Of a stretch of 64,000 nucleotides of DNA, positions 10,645 to 23,715 are shown one piece after another (position 1 is the stretch's first letter; each line of letters begins with the position of its first letter). The notes beneath the pieces were generated by a model, which had not been told where the DNA came from, searched no databases, and saw only the letters and a list, made by a program, of their open reading frames with translations. The position numbers were made by a program, and so were the translations under genes. Source of the DNA: Chlorocebus sabaeus (lineage: Eukaryota; Chordata; Mammalia; Primates; Cercopithecidae); contig NW_027327424.1 in assembly GCF_047675955.1 (NCBI RefSeq), positions 124,001 to 188,000 of the forward strand, in the 5' to 3' direction.

Positions 10645-12536
10645 AAGCTTTCTGAGAAACTGCTCTGTGTTCTGTGAATTCATCTCACAGAGTTACATCT
10701 TTCCCTTCAAGAAGCCTTTCGCTGGGGCTGTTCTTGTGGAATTGGCAAAGCGATATTTGGAAGTCCATAGAGGGCTATGGTGAAAAAGGAAATATCTTCC
10801 GTTCAAAACTGGAAAGAAGCTTTCTGAGAAACTGCTCTGTGTTCTGTGAATTCATCTCACAGAGTTACATCTTTCCCTTCAAGAAGCCTTTCGCTAAGGC
10901 TGTTCTTGTGGAATTGGCAAAGGGATATTTGGAAGCCCATAGAGGGCTATGGTGAAAAAGGAAATATCTTCCGTTCAAAACTGGAAAGAAGCTTTCTGAG
11001 AAACTGCTCTGTGTTCTGTGAATTCATCTCACAGAGTTACATCTTTCCCTTCAAGAAGCCTTTCGTTAAGGCTGTTCTTGTGGAATTGGCAAAGGGATAT
11101 TTGGAAGCCCATAGAGGACTATGGTGAAAAAGGAAATATCTTCCGTTCAAAACTGGTAAGAAGCTTTCTGAGAAACTGTTCTGTGTTCTGTTAATTCATC
11201 TCACAGAGTTACATCTTTCCCTTCAAGAAGCCTTTCGCTAAGGCTGTTCTTGTGGAATTGGCAAAGGGATATTTGGAAGCCCATAGAGGGCTATGGTGAA
11301 AAAGGAAATATCTTCCGTTCAAAACTGGAAAGAAGCTTTCTGAGAAACTGCTCTGTGTTCTGTGAATTCATCTCACAGAGTTACATCTTTCCCTTCAAGA
11401 AGCCTTTCGCTGAGGCTGTTCTTGTGGAATTGGCAAAGGGATATTTGAAAGCCCATAGAGGGCTATGGTGAAAAAGGAAATATCTTCCGTTCAATACTGG
11501 AAAGAAGCTTTCTGAGAAACTGCTCTGTGTTCTGTGAATTCATCTCACAGTGTTACATCCCTCCCTTCAAGAAGCCTTTCGCTAAGGCTGTTCTTGTGGA
11601 ATTGGCAGAGGGATAGTTGGAGGCCCATAGAGGTCTATGGTGAAAAAGGAAATATCTTCCGTTCCAAACTGGAAAGAAGCTTTCTGAGAAACTGCTCTGT
11701 GTTCTGTGAATTCATCTCAAAGAGTTACATCTTTCCCTTCAAGAAGCCTTTCGCTAAGGCTGTTCTTGTGGAATTGGCAAAGGGATATTTGGAAGCCCAT
11801 AGAGGCCTATGGTGAAAAAGGACATATCTTCCTTTCAAAACTGGAAAGAAGCTTTCTGAGAAACTGCTCTCTGTTCTGTGAATTCAACTCACAGAATTAC
11901 ATCTTTCCCTTCAAGAAGCCTTTCGATAAGGCTGTTCTTGTGGAATTGGCAAAGCGATATTTGGAAGCCCATAGAGGGCTATGGTGAAAAAGGAAATATC
12001 TTCCGTTCAAAACTGGAAAGAAGCTTTCTGAGAAACTGCTCTGTGTTCTGTGAATTCATCTCACAGAGTTACATCTTTCCCTTCAAGAAGCCTTTCGCTA
12101 AGGCTGTTCTTGTGGAATTGGCAAAGGTATATTTGGAAGCCCATAGACGGCTATGTTGAAAAAGGAAATATCTTCCGTTCAAAACTGGAAAGAAACTTTC
12201 TGAGAAACTGCTCTGTGTTCTGTTAATTCATCTCACAGAGTTACATCTTTCCCTTTAAGAAGCCTTTCGCTAAGGCTGTTCTTGTGGAATTGGCAAAGGG
12301 ATATTTGGAAGCCCATAGAGGCCTATGGTGAAAAAGGAAATATCTTCCGTTCAAAACTGGAAAGAAGCTTTCTGAGAAACTGCTCTGTGTTCTGTGAATT
12401 CATCTCACAGAGTTACATCTTTCCCTTCAAGAAGCCTTTCGCTAAGGCTGTTCTTGTGGAATTGGCAAAGGGATATTTGGAAGCCCATAGAGGCCTATGG
12501 TGAAAAAGGAAATATCTTCCTTTCAAAACTGGAAAG
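10645..12536 (+). repeat. Module A, copy 2 (monomers 1-11)
   Basis: A complete 11-monomer module, 1892 bp. Markers sit at 10720 (cgctgggg) and 11607 (agagggatagttgg), exactly 2236 bp after copy 1. Differences from copy 1 include ctgg instead of cggg in monomer 2, tctcaaagag in monomer 7 and cgataagg in monomer 8. It runs directly into the first monomer of K. Confidence 0.83.
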
Positions 12537-13740
12537 AAGCTTTCTGAGAAACTGCTCTGTGTTCTGTGAATTCATCTCACAGAGTTACATCTTTCCCTTC
12601 AAGAAGCCTTTCGCTAAGGCTGCTCTTGTGGAATAGGCAATGGGATATTTGGAAGCCCATAGAGGGCTATGGTGAAAAAGGAAATATCTTCCGTTCAAAA
12701 CTGGAAAGAAGCTTTCTGAGAAACTGCTCTGTGTTCTGTGAATTCATCTCACAGAGTTACATCTTTCCCTTCAAGAAGCCTTTCGCTAAGGCTGTTCTTG
12801 TGGAATTGGCAAAGAGATATTTGGAAGCCCATAGAGGGCTATGGTGAAAAAGGAAATATCTTCCGTTCAAAACTGGAAAGAAGCTTTCTGAGAAACTGCT
12901 CTGTGTTCTGTGAATTCATCTCACAGAGTTACATCTTTCCCTTCAAGAAGCCTTTAGCTAAGGCTGTTCTTGTGGAATTGGCAAAGCGATATTTGGAAGC
13001 CCATAGAGGGCTACGGTGAAAAAGGAAATATCTTCCGTTCAAAACTGGAAAGAAGCTTTCTGAGAAACTGCTCTGTGTTCCGTTAATTCATCTCACAGAG
13101 TTACATCTTTCCCTTCAAGAAGCCTTTCGCTAAGGCTGTTCTTGTGGAATTGGCAAAGCGATATTTGGAAGCCCATAGAGGGCTACGGTGAAAAAGGAAA
13201 TATCTTCCGTTCAAAACTGGAAAGAAGCTTTCTGAGAAACTGCTCTGTGTTCCGTTAATTCATCTCACAGAGTTACATCTTTCCCTTCAAGAAGCCTTTC
13301 GCTAAGGCTGTTCTTGTGGAATTGGCAAAGGGATATTTGGAAGCCCATAGAGGGCTATGGTGAAAAAGGAAATATCTTCCGTTCAAAACTGGAAAGAACC
13401 TTTCTGAGAAACTGCTCTGTGTTCTGTGAATTCATCTCACAGAGTTACATCTTTCCCTTCAAGAAGCCTTTCGCTAAGGCTGTTCTTGTGGAATTGGCAA
13501 AGCGATATTTGGAAGCCCATAGAGGGCTATGGTGAAAAAGGAAATATCTTCCGTTCAAAACTGGAAAGAAGCTTTCTGAGAAACTGCTCTGTGTTCTGTG
13601 AATTCATCTCACAGAGTTACATCTTTCCCTTCAAGAAGCCTTTCGCTAAGGCTGTTCTTGTGGAATTGGCAAAGGGATATTTGGAAGCCCATAGAGGACT
13701 ATGGTGAAAAAGGAAATATCTTCCGTTCAAAACTGGAAAG
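12537..13740 (+). repeat. Partial module K (monomers 1-7)
   Basis: Seven monomers beginning with the gaataggcaatggg marker (12631), then aaagagatattt, cctttagctaagg, two gttccgttaattc units and cgatatttgg. The same order begins each complete K at 25608, 32488 and 39540. It ends within the monomer at 13741, where the sequence switches back to module A. Confidence 0.8.
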
Positions 13741-14428
13741 AAGCTTTCTGAGAAACTGCTCTGTGTTCTGTGAATTCATCTCACAGAGTTACATCTTTCC
13801 CTTCAAGAAGCCTTTCGCTAAGGCTGTTCTTGTGGAATTGGCAAAGGGATATTTGGAAGCCCATAGAGGCCTATGGTGAAAAAGGACATATCTTCCTTTC
13901 AAAACTGGAAAGAAGCTTTCTGAGAAACTGCTCTCTGTTCTGTGAATTCAACTCACAGAATTACATCTTTCCCTTCAAGAAGCCTTTCGCTAAGGCTGTT
14001 CTTGTGGAATTGGCAAAGCGATATTAGGAAGCCCATAGAGGGCTATGGTGAAAAAGGAAATATCTTCCGTTCAAAACTGGAAAGAAGCTTTCTGAGAAAC
14101 TGCTCTGTGTTCTGTGAATTCATCTCACAGAGTTACATCTTTCCCTTCAAGAAGCCTTTCGCTAAGGCTGTTCTTGTGGAATTGGCAAAGGTATATTTGG
14201 AAGCCCATAGACGGCTATGTTGAAAAAGGAAATATCTTCCGTTCAAAACTGGAAAGAAACTTTCTGAGAAACTGCTCTGTGTTCTGTTAATTCATATCAC
14301 AGAGTTACATCTTTCCCTTTAAGAAGCCTTTCGCTAAGGCTGTTCTTGTGGAATTGGCAAAGGGATATTTGGAAGCCCATAGAGGGCTATGGTGAAAAAG
14401 GAAATATCTTCCGTTCAAAACTGGAAAG
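13741..14428 (+). repeat. Partial module A (monomers 7-10)
   Basis: Four monomers with the late-A markers ggacatatcttcc, ctctctgttctg with cacagaatt, aaaggtatattt, and gaaactttctg with ccctttaag. They match A copy 1 at an offset of 4300 bp (25 monomers). A private cgatattagg change is seen near 14021. Confidence 0.78.
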
Positions 14429-15116
14429 AAGCTTTCTGAGAAACTGCTCTGTGTTCTGTGAATTCATCTCACAGAGTTACATCTTTCCCTTCAAGAAGCC
14501 TTTCGCTAAGGCTGTTCTTGTGGAATTGGCAAAGGGATATTTGGAAGCCCATAGAGGCCTATGGTGAAAAAGGAAATATCTTCCGTTCCAAACTGGAAAG
14601 AAGCTTTCTGAGAAACTGCTCTGTGTTCTGTGAATTCATCTCAAAGAGTTACATCTTTCCCTTCAAGAAGCCTTTCGCTAAGGCTGTTCTTGTGGAATTG
14701 GCAAAGGGATATTTGGAAGTCCATAGAGGGCTATGGTGAAAAAGGAAATATCTTCCGTTCAAAACTGGAAAGAAGCTTTCTGAGAAACTGCTCTGTGTTC
14801 TGTGAATTCATCTCACAGAGTTACATCTTTCCCTTCAAGAAGCCTTTCGCTAAGGCTGTTCTTGTGGAATTGGCAAAGGGATATTTGGAAGCCCATAGAG
14901 GGCTATGGTGAAAAAGGAAATATCTTCCGTTCAAAACTGGAAAGAAGCTTTCTGAGAAACTGCTCTGTGTTCTGTTAATTCATCTCACAGAGTTACATCT
15001 TTCCCTTCAAGAAGCCTTTCGCTAAGGCTGTTCTTGTGGAATTGGCAAAGGGATATTTGGAAGCCCATAGAGGGCTATGGTGAAAAAGGAAATATCTTCC
15101 GTTCAAAACTGGAAAG
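14429..15116 (+). repeat. Bridge of four D-type monomers (D8-11)
   Basis: Four monomers with the D markers cgttccaaactgg, tctcaaagag and ggaagtccatag, linking an A block to the next A block. The same four-monomer bridge recurs at 23028-23715. Confidence 0.72.
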
Positions 15117-17008
15117 AAGCTTTCTGAGAAACTGCTCTGTGTTCTGTGAATTCATCTCACAGAGTTACATCTTTCCCTTCAAGAAGCCTTTCGCTGGGGC
15201 TGTTCTTGTGGAATTGGCAAAGCGATATTTGGAAGTCCATAGAGGGCTATGGTGAAAAAGGAAATATCTTCCGTTCAAAACTGGAAAGAAGCTTTCTGAG
15301 AAACTGCTCTGTGTTCTGTGAATTCATCTCACAGAGTTACATCTTTCCCTTCAAGAAGCCTTTCGCTAAGGCTGTTCTTGTGGAATTGGCAAAGGGATAT
15401 TTGGAAGCCCATAGAGGGCTATGGTGAAAAAGGAAATATCTTCCGTTCAAAACTGGAAAGAAGCTTTCTGAGAAACTGCTCTGTGTTCTGTGAATTCATC
15501 TCACAGAGTTACATCTTTCCCTTCAAGAAGCCTTTCGTTAAGGCTGTTCTTGTGGAATTGGCAAAGGGATATTTGGAAGCCCATAGAGGACTATGGTGAA
15601 AAAGGAAATATCTTCCGTTCAAAACTGGTAAGAAGCTTTCTGAGAAACTGTTCTGTGTTCTGTTAATTCATCTCACAGAGTTACATCTTTCCCTTCAAGA
15701 AGCCTTTCGCTAAGGCTGTTCTTGTGGAATTGGCAAAGGGATATTTGGAAGCCCATAGAGGGCTATGGTGAAAAAGGAAATATCTTCCGTTCAAAACTGG
15801 AAAGAAGCTTTCTGAGAAACTGCTCTGTGTTCTGTGAATTCATCTCACAGAGTTACATCTTTCCCTTCAAGAAGCCTTTCGCTGAGGCTGTTCTTGTGGA
15901 ATTGGCAAAGGGATATTTGAAAGCCCATAGAGGGCTATGGTGAAAAAGGAAATATCTTCCGTTCAATACTGGAAAGAAGCTTTCTGAGAAACTGCTCTGT
16001 GTTCTGTGAATTCATCTCACAGTGTTACATCCCTCCCTTCAAGAAGCCTTTCGCTAAGGCTGTTCTTGTGGAATTGGCAGAGGGATAGTTGGAGGCCCAT
16101 AGAGGTCTATGGTGAAAAAGGAAATATCTTCCGTTCAAAACTGGAAAGAAGCTTTCTGAGAAACTGCTCTGTGTTCTGTGAATTCATCTCACAGAGTTAC
16201 ATCTTTCCCTTCAAGAAGCCTTTCGCTAAAGCTGTTCTTGTGGAATTGGCAAAGGGATATTTGGAAGCCCATAGAGGCCTATGGTGAAAAAGGACATATC
16301 TTCCTTTCAAAACTGGAAAGAAGCTTTCTGAGAAACTGCTCTCTGTTCTGTGAATTCAACTCACAGAATTACATCTTTCCCTTCAAGAAGCCTTTCGATA
16401 AGGCTGTTCTTGTGGAATTGGCAAAGCGATATTTGGAAGCCCATAGAGGGCTATGGTGAAAAAGGAAATATCTTCCGTTCAAAACTGGAAAGAAGCTTTC
16501 TGAGAAACTGCTCTGTGTTCTGTGAATTCATCTCACAGAGTTACATCTTTCCCTTCAAGAAGCCTTTCGCTAAGGCTGTTCTTGTGGAATTGGCAAAGGT
16601 ATATTTGGAAGCCCATAGACGGCTATGTTGAAAAAGGAAATATCTTCCGTTCAAAACTGGAAAGAAACTTTCTGAGAAACTGCTCTGTGTTCTGTTAATT
16701 CATCTCACAGAGTTACATCTTTCCCTTTAAGAAGCCTTTCGCTAAGGCTGTTCTTGTGGAATTGGCAAAGGGATATTTGGAAGCCCATAGAGGGCTATGG
16801 TGAAAAAGGAAATATCTTCCGTTCAAAACTGGAAAGAAGCTTTCTGAGAAACTGCTCTGTGTTCTGTGAATTCATCTCACAGAGTTACATCTTTCCCTTC
16901 AAGAAGCCTTTCGCTAAGGCTGTTCTTGTGGAATTGGCAAAGGGATATTTGGAAGCCCATAGAGGCCTATGGTGAAAAAGGAAATATCTTCCTTTCAAAA
17001 CTGGAAAG
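15117..17008 (+). repeat. Module A, copy 3 (monomers 1-11)
   Basis: A complete 11-mer, 4472 bp (26 monomers) downstream of copy 2, with cgctgggg at 15192 and the agagggatagttgg marker at 16079. A private gctaaagctg change lies near 16227. The following K lacks its first monomer, so the junction at 17008/17009 is a clean one-monomer deletion. Confidence 0.83.
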
Positions 17009-19416
17009 AAGCTTTCTGAGAAACTGCTCTGTGTTCTGTGAATTCATCTCACAGAGTTACATCTTTCCCTTCAAGAAGCCTTTCGCTAAGGCTGTTCTTG
17101 TGGAATTGGCAAAGAGATATTTGGAAGCCCATAGAGGGCTATGGTGAAAAAGGAAATATCTTCCGTTCAAAACTGGAAAGAAGCTTTCTGAGAAACTGCT
17201 CTGTGTTCTGTGAATTCATCTCACAGAGTTACATCTTTCCCTTCAAGAAGCCTTTAGCTAAGGCTGTTCTTGTGGAATTGGCAAAGCGATATTTGGAAGC
17301 CCATAGAGGGCTACGGTGAAAAAGGAAATATCTTCCGTTCAAAACTGGAAAGAAGCTTTCTGAGAAACTGCTCTGTGTTCCGTTAATTCATCTCACAGAG
17401 TTACATCTTTCCCTTCAAGAAGCCTTTCGCTAAGGCTGTTCTTGTGGAATTGGCAAAGCGATATTTGGAAGCCCATAGAGGGCTACGGTGAAAAAGGAAA
17501 TATCTTCCGTTCAAAACTGGAAAGAAGCTTTCTGAGAAACTGCTCTGTGTTCCGTTAATTCATCTCACAGAGTTACATCTTTCCCTTCAAGAAGCCTTTC
17601 GCTAAGGCTGTTCTTGTGGAATTGGCAAAGGGATATTTGGAAGCCCATAGAGGGCTATGGTGAAAAAGGAAATATCTTCCGTTCAAAACTGGAAAGAAGC
17701 TTTCTGAGAAACTGCTCTGTGTTCTGTGAATTCATCTCACAGAGTTACATCTTTCCCTTCAAGAAGCCTTTCGCTAAGGCTGTTCTTGTGGAATTGGCAA
17801 AGCGATATTTGGAAGCCCATAGAGGGCTATGGTGAAAAAGGAAATATCTTCCGTTCAAAACTGGAAAGAAGCTTTCTGAGAAACTGCTCTGTGTTCTGTG
17901 AATTCATCTCACAGAGTTACATCTTTCCCTTCAAGAAGCCTTTCGCTAAGGCTGTTCTTGTGGAATTGGCAAAGGGATATTTGGAAGCCCATAGAGGACT
18001 ATGGTGAAAAAGGAAATATCTTCCGTTCAAAACTGGAAAGAAGCTTTCTGAGAAACTGCTCTGTGTTCTGTGAATTCATCTCACAGAGTTACATCTTTCC
18101 CTTCAAGAAGCCTTTCGCTAAGGCTGTTCTTGTGGAATTGGCAAAGGGATATTTGGAAGCCCATAGAGGCCTACGGTGAAAAAGGAAATATCTTCCGTTC
18201 AAAACTGGAAAGAAGCTTTCTGAGAAACTGCTCTGTGTTCTGTGAATTCATCTCACAGAGTTACATCTTTCCCTTCAAGAAGCCTTTCGCTAAGGCTGTT
18301 CTTGTGGAATTGGCAATGGGATATTTGGAAGCCCATAGAGGCCTATGGTGGAAAAGGAAATATCTTCCGTTCAAAACTGGAAAGAAGCTTTCTGAGAAAC
18401 TGCTCTGTGTTCTGTTAATTCATCTCACAGAGTTACATCTTTCCCTTCAAGAAGCCTTTCGCTAAGGCTGTTCTTGTGGAATTGGCAAAGGGATATTTGG
18501 AAGCCCATAGAGGGCTATGGTGAGAAAGGAAATATCTTCCGTTCAAAACTGGAGAGAAGCTTTCTGAGAAACTGCTCTGTGTTCTGTTAATTCATCTCAC
18601 AGAGTTACATCTTTCCCTTCAAGAAGCCTTTCGCTAAGGCTGTTCTTGTGGAATTGGCAAAGGGATATTTGGAAGCCCATAGAGGGCTATGGTGAAAAAG
18701 GAAATATCTTCCGTTCAAAACTGGAAAGAAGCTTTCTGAGAAACTGCTCTGTGTTCTGTGAATTCATCTCACAGAGTTACATCTTTCCCTTCAAGAAGCC
18801 TTTCGCTAAGGCTGTTCTTGTGGAATTGGCAAAGGGATATTTGGAAGCCCATAGAGGGCTATGGTGAAAAAGGAAATATCTTCCGTTCAAAACTGGAAAG
18901 AAGCTTTCTGAGAAACTGCTCTGTGTTCTGTTAATTCATCTCACAGAGTTACATCTATCCCTTCAAGAAGCCTTTCGCTAAGGCTGTTCTTGTGGAATTG
19001 GCAAAGGGATATTTGGAAGCCCATAGAGGGCTATGGTGAAAAAGGAAATATCTTCCGTTCAAAACTGGAAAGAAGCTTTCTGAGAAACTGCTCTGTGTTC
19101 TGTGAATTCATCTCCAAGAGTTACATTTTTCCCTTCAAGAAGCCTTTCGCTAAGGCTGTTCTTGTGGAATTGGCAAAGGGATATTTGGAAGCCCATAGAG
19201 GACTATTGTGTAAAAGGAAATATCTTCCGTTCAAAACTGGAAAGAAGCTTTCTGAGAAACTGTTCTGTGTTCTGTTAATTCATCTCACAGAGTTACATCT
19301 TTCCCTTCAAGAAGCCTTTCGCTACGGCTGTTCTTGTGGAATTGGCAAAGGGATATTTGGAAGCCCATAGAGGGCTATGGTGAAAAAGGAAATATCTTCC
19401 GTTCAAAACTGGAAAG
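17009..19416 (+). repeat. Partial module K (monomers 2-15)
   Basis: Fourteen monomers that match 25780-28187 at a constant offset of 8771 bp. Markers include cctttagctaagg, the paired gttccgttaattc units, ggcaatggg with ggtggaaaagg (near 18316-18360), ggtgagaaagg, tctccaagag and cgctacggctg. It ends where module D resumes at 19417. Confidence 0.83.
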
Positions 19417-21307
19417 AAGCTTTCTGAGAAACTGCTCTGTGTTCTGTGAATTCATCTCACAGAGTTACATCTTTCCCTTCAAGAAGCCTTTCGCTAAGGC
19501 TGTTCTTTTGGAATTGGCAAAGGGATATTTGGAATCCCATAGATGCCTGTGGTGAAAAAGGAAATATCTTCCGTTCAAAACTGGAAAGAAGCTTTCTGAG
19601 AAACTGCTCTGTGTTCTGTGAATTCATCTCACAGAGTTACATCTCTCCCTTCAAGAAGCCTTTCGCTAAGGCTGTTCTTGTGGAATTGGCAAAGGGATAT
19701 TTGGAAGCCCAGAGAGGGCTATGGTGAAAAAGGAAATATCTTCCGTTCAAAACTGGAAAGAAGCTTTCTGAGAAACTGCTCTGTGTTCTGTTAATTCATC
19801 TCACAGAGTTACATCTTTCCCTTCAAGAAGCCTTTCGCTAAGGCTGTTCTTTTGGAATTGGCAAAGGGATATTTGGAAGCCCATAGAGGGCTATGGTGAA
19901 AAAGGAAATATCTTCCGTTCAAAACTGGAAAGAAGCTTTCTGAGAAACTGCTCTGTGTTCTGTGAATTCATCTCACAGAGTTACATCTTTCCCTTCAAGA
20001 AGCCTTTCGCTAAGGCTGTTCTTGTGGAATTGGCAAAGGGATATTTGGAAGCCCATAGAGGGCTATGGTGAAAAAGGAAATATCTTCCGTTCAAAACTGG
20101 AAAGAAGCTTTCTGAGAAACTGCTCTGTGTTCTGTGAATGCATCTCACAGAGTTACATCTTTCCCTTCAAGAAGCCTTTCGCTAAGGCTGTTCTTGTGGA
20201 ATTGGCAAAGGGATATTTGGAAGCCCTTAGAGGGCTACGGTGAAAAAGGAAATATCTTCCGTTCAAAACTGGAAAGAAGCTTTCTGAGAAACTGCTCTGT
20301 GTTCTGTTAATTCGTCTCACAGAGTTACATCTTTCCCTTCAAGAAGCCTTTCGCTAAGGCTGTTCTTGTGGAATTGGCAAAGCGATATTTGGAACCCCTA
20401 GAGGGCTATGGTGAAAAAGGAAATATCTTCCGTTCAAAACTGGAAAGAAGCTTTCTGAGAAACTGCTCTGTGTTCTGTTAATTCATCTCACAGAGTTAAA
20501 TCTTTCCCTTCAAGAAGCCTTTCGCTAAGGCTGTTCTTGTGGAATTGGCAAAGGGATATTTGGAAGCCCGTAGAGGGCTATGGTGAAAAAGTAAATATCT
20601 TCCGTTCAAAACTGGAAAGAAGCTTTCTGAGAAACTGCTCTGTGTTCTGTTAATTCATCTCACAGAGTTACATCTTTCCCTTCAAGAAGCCTTTCGCTAA
20701 GGCTGTTCTTGTGGAATTGGCAAAGGGATATTTGGAAGCCCATAGAGGCCTATGGTGAAAAAGGAAATATCTTCCGTTCCAAACTGGAAAGAAGCTTTCT
20801 GAGAAACTGCTCTGTGTTCTGTGAATTCATCTCAAAGAGTTACATCTTTCCCTTCAAGAAGCCTTTCGCTAAGGCTGTTCTTGTGGAATTGGCAAAGGGA
20901 TATTTGGAAGTCCATAGAGGGCTATGGTGAAAAAGGAAATATCTTCCGTTCAAAACTGGAAAGAAGCTTTCTGAGAAACTGCTCTGTGTTCTGTGAATTC
21001 ATCTCACAGAGTTACATCTTTCCCTTCAAGAAGCCTTTCGCTAAGGCTGTTCTTGTGGAATTGGCAAAGGGATATTTGGAAGCCCATAGAGGGCTATGGT
21101 GAAAAAGGAAATATCTTCCGTTCAAAACTGGAAAGAAGCTTTCTGAGAAACTGCTCTGTGTTCTGTCAATTCATCTCACAGAGTTACATCTTACCCTTCA
21201 AGAAGCCTTTCGCTAAGGCTGTTCTTGTGGAATTGGCAAAGGGATATTTGGAAGCCCATAGAGGGCTATGGTGAAAAAGGAAATATCTTCCGTTCAAAAC
21301 TGGAAAG
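19417..21307 (+). repeat. Module D, copy 3 (monomers 1-11)
   Basis: The D series recurs 12,899 bp after copy 2, with aatcccatagatgcctg at 19533, the same -1 deletion allele at about 20391 and tctcaaagag near 20831. D and A sit in the same order as at 6518-10128, so more than 3.4 kb was duplicated as a block. Confidence 0.85.
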
Positions 21308-23027
21308 AAGCTTTCTGAGAAACTGCTCTGTGTTCTGTGAATTCATCTCACAGAGTTACATCTTTCCCTTCAAGAAGCCTTTCGCTGGGGCTGTTCTTGT
21401 GGAATTGGCAAAGCGATATTTGGAAGTCCATAGAGGGCTATGGTGAAAAAGGAAATATCTTCCGTTCAAAACTGGAAAGAAGCTTTCTGAGAAACTGCTC
21501 TGTGTTCTGTGAATTCATCTCACAGAGTTACATCTTTCCCTTCAAGAAGCCTTTCGCTAAGGCTGTTCTTGTGGAATTGGCAAAGGGATATTTGGAAGCC
21601 CATAGAGGGCTATGGTGAAAAAGGAAATATCTTCCGTTCAAAACGGGAAAGAAGCTTTCTGAGAAACTGCTCTGTGTTCTGTGAATTCATCTCACAGAGT
21701 TACATCTTTCCCTTCAAGAAGCCTTTCGTTAAGGCTGTTCTTGTGGAATTGGCAAAGGGATATTTGGAAGCCCATAGAGGACTATGGTGAAAAAGGAAAT
21801 ATCTTCCGTTCAAAACTGGTAAGAAGCTTTCTGAGAAACTGTTCTGTGTTCTGTTAATTCATCTCACAGAGTTACATCTTTCCCTTCAAGAAGCCTTTCG
21901 CTAAGGCTGTTCTTGTGGAATTGGCAAAGGGATATTTGGAAGCCCATAGAGGGCTATGGTGAAAAAGGAAATATCTTCCGTTCAAAACTGGAAAGAAGCT
22001 TTCTGAGAAACTGCTCTGTGTTCTGTGAATTCATCTCACAGAGTTACATCTTTCCCTTCAAGAAGCCTTTCGCTGAGGCTGTTCTTGTGGAATTGGCAAA
22101 GGGATATTTGAAAGCCCATAGAGGGCTATGGTGAAAAAGGAAATATCTTCCGTTCAATACTGGAAAGAAGCTTTCTGAGAAACTGCTCTGTGTTCTGTGA
22201 ATTCATCTCACAGTGTTACATCCCTCCCTTCAAGAAGCCTTTCGCTAAGGCTGTTCTTGTGGAATTGGCAGAGGGATAGTTGGAGGCCCATAGAGGTCTA
22301 TGGTGAAAAAGGAAATATCTTCCGTTCAAAACTGGAAAGAAGCTTTCTGAGAAACTGCTCTGTGTTCTGTGAATTCATCTCACAGAGTTACATCTTTCCC
22401 TTCAAGAAGCCTTTCGCTAAGGCTGTTCTTGTGGAATTGGCAAAGGGATATTTGGAAGCCCATAGAGGCCTATGGTGAAAAAGGACATATCTTCCTTTCA
22501 AAACTGGAAAGAAGCTTTCTGAGAAACTGCTCTCTGTTCTGTGAATTCAACTCACAGAATTACATCTTTCCCTTCAAGAAGCCTTTCGCTAAGGCTGTTC
22601 TTGTGGAATTGGCAAAGCGATATTTGGAAGCCCATAGAGGGCTATGGTGAAAAAGGAAATATCTTCCGTTCAAAACTGGAAAGAAGCTTTCTGAGAAACT
22701 GCTCTGTGTTCTGTGAATTCATCTCACAGAGTTACATCTTTCCCTTCAAGAAGCCTTTCGCTAAGGCTGTTCTTGTGGAATTGGCAAAGGTATATTTGGA
22801 AGCCCATAGACGGCTATGTTGAAAAAGGAAATATCTTCCGTTCAAAACTGGAAAGAAACTTTCTGAGAAACTGCTCTGTGTTCTGTTAATTCATATCACA
22901 GAGTTACATCTTTCCCTTTAAGAAGCCTTTCGCTAAGGCTGTTCTTGTGGAATTGGCAAAGGGATATTTGGAAGCCCATAGAGGGCTATGGTGAAAAAGG
23001 AAATATCTTCCGTTCAAAACTGGAAAG
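21308..23027 (+). repeat. Module A, copy 4 (monomers 1-10)
   Basis: Markers at 21383 (cgctgggg) and 22270 (agagggatagttgg) match A copy 1 at offset 12,899, including the cggg variant in monomer 2. It belongs to the long D+A duplication. Confidence 0.83.
21632..21648 (+). promoter_or_regulatory. CENP-B-box-like site, one core mismatch (second)
   Basis: Same 17-mer as at 8733, in the equivalent monomer of A copy 4; it arrived with the D+A duplication. It has 8 of 9 fixed CENP-B core positions. Confidence 0.5.
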
Positions 23028-23715
23028 AAGCTTTCTGAGAAACTGCTCTGTGTTCTGTGAATTCATCTCACAGAGTTACATCTTTCCCTTCAAGAAGCCT
23101 TTCGCTAAGGCTGTTCTTGTGGAATTGGCAAAGGGATATTTGGAAGCCCATAGAGGCCTATGGTGAAAAAGGAAATATCTTCCGTTCCAAACTGGAAAGA
23201 AGCTTTCTGAGAAACTGCTCTGTGTTCTGTGAATTCATCTCAAAGAGTTACATCTTTCCCTTCAAGAAGCCTTTCGCTAAGGCTGTTCTTGTGGAATTGG
23301 CAAAGGGATATTTGGAAGTCCATAGAGGGCTATGGTGAAAAAGGAAATATCTTCCGTTCAAAACTGGAAAGAAGCTTTCTGAGAAACTGCTCTGTGTTCT
23401 GTGAATTCATCTCACAGAGTTACATCTTTCCCTTCAAGAAGCCTTTCGCTAAGGCTGTTCTTGTGGAATTGGCAAAGGGATATTTGGAAGCCCATAGAGG
23501 GCTATGGTGAAAAAGGAAATATCTTCCGTTCAAAACTGGAAAGAAGCTTTCTGAGAAACTGCTCTGTGTTCTGTTAATTCATCTCACAGAGTTACATCTT
23601 TCCCTTCAAGAAGCCTTTCGCTAAGGCTGTTCTTGTGGAATTGGCAAAGGGATATTTGGAAGCCCATAGAGGGCTATGGTGAAAAAGGAAATATCTTCCG
23701 TTCAAAACTGGAAAG
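23028..23715 (+). repeat. Bridge of four D-type monomers
   Basis: Matches 14429-15116 at offset 8599, with cgttccaaactgg, tctcaaagag and ggaagtccatag in order. It joins A copies 4 and 5 and produces a 14-monomer (2408-bp) spacing between their markers. Confidence 0.75.

Noticed and set aside
18070..18465. 131-residue frame as a possible small gene
   Set aside because: It exists only because ggtggaaaagg removes the usual stop in K-type units. The same read-through recurs in other K copies, so it is a repeat by-product.
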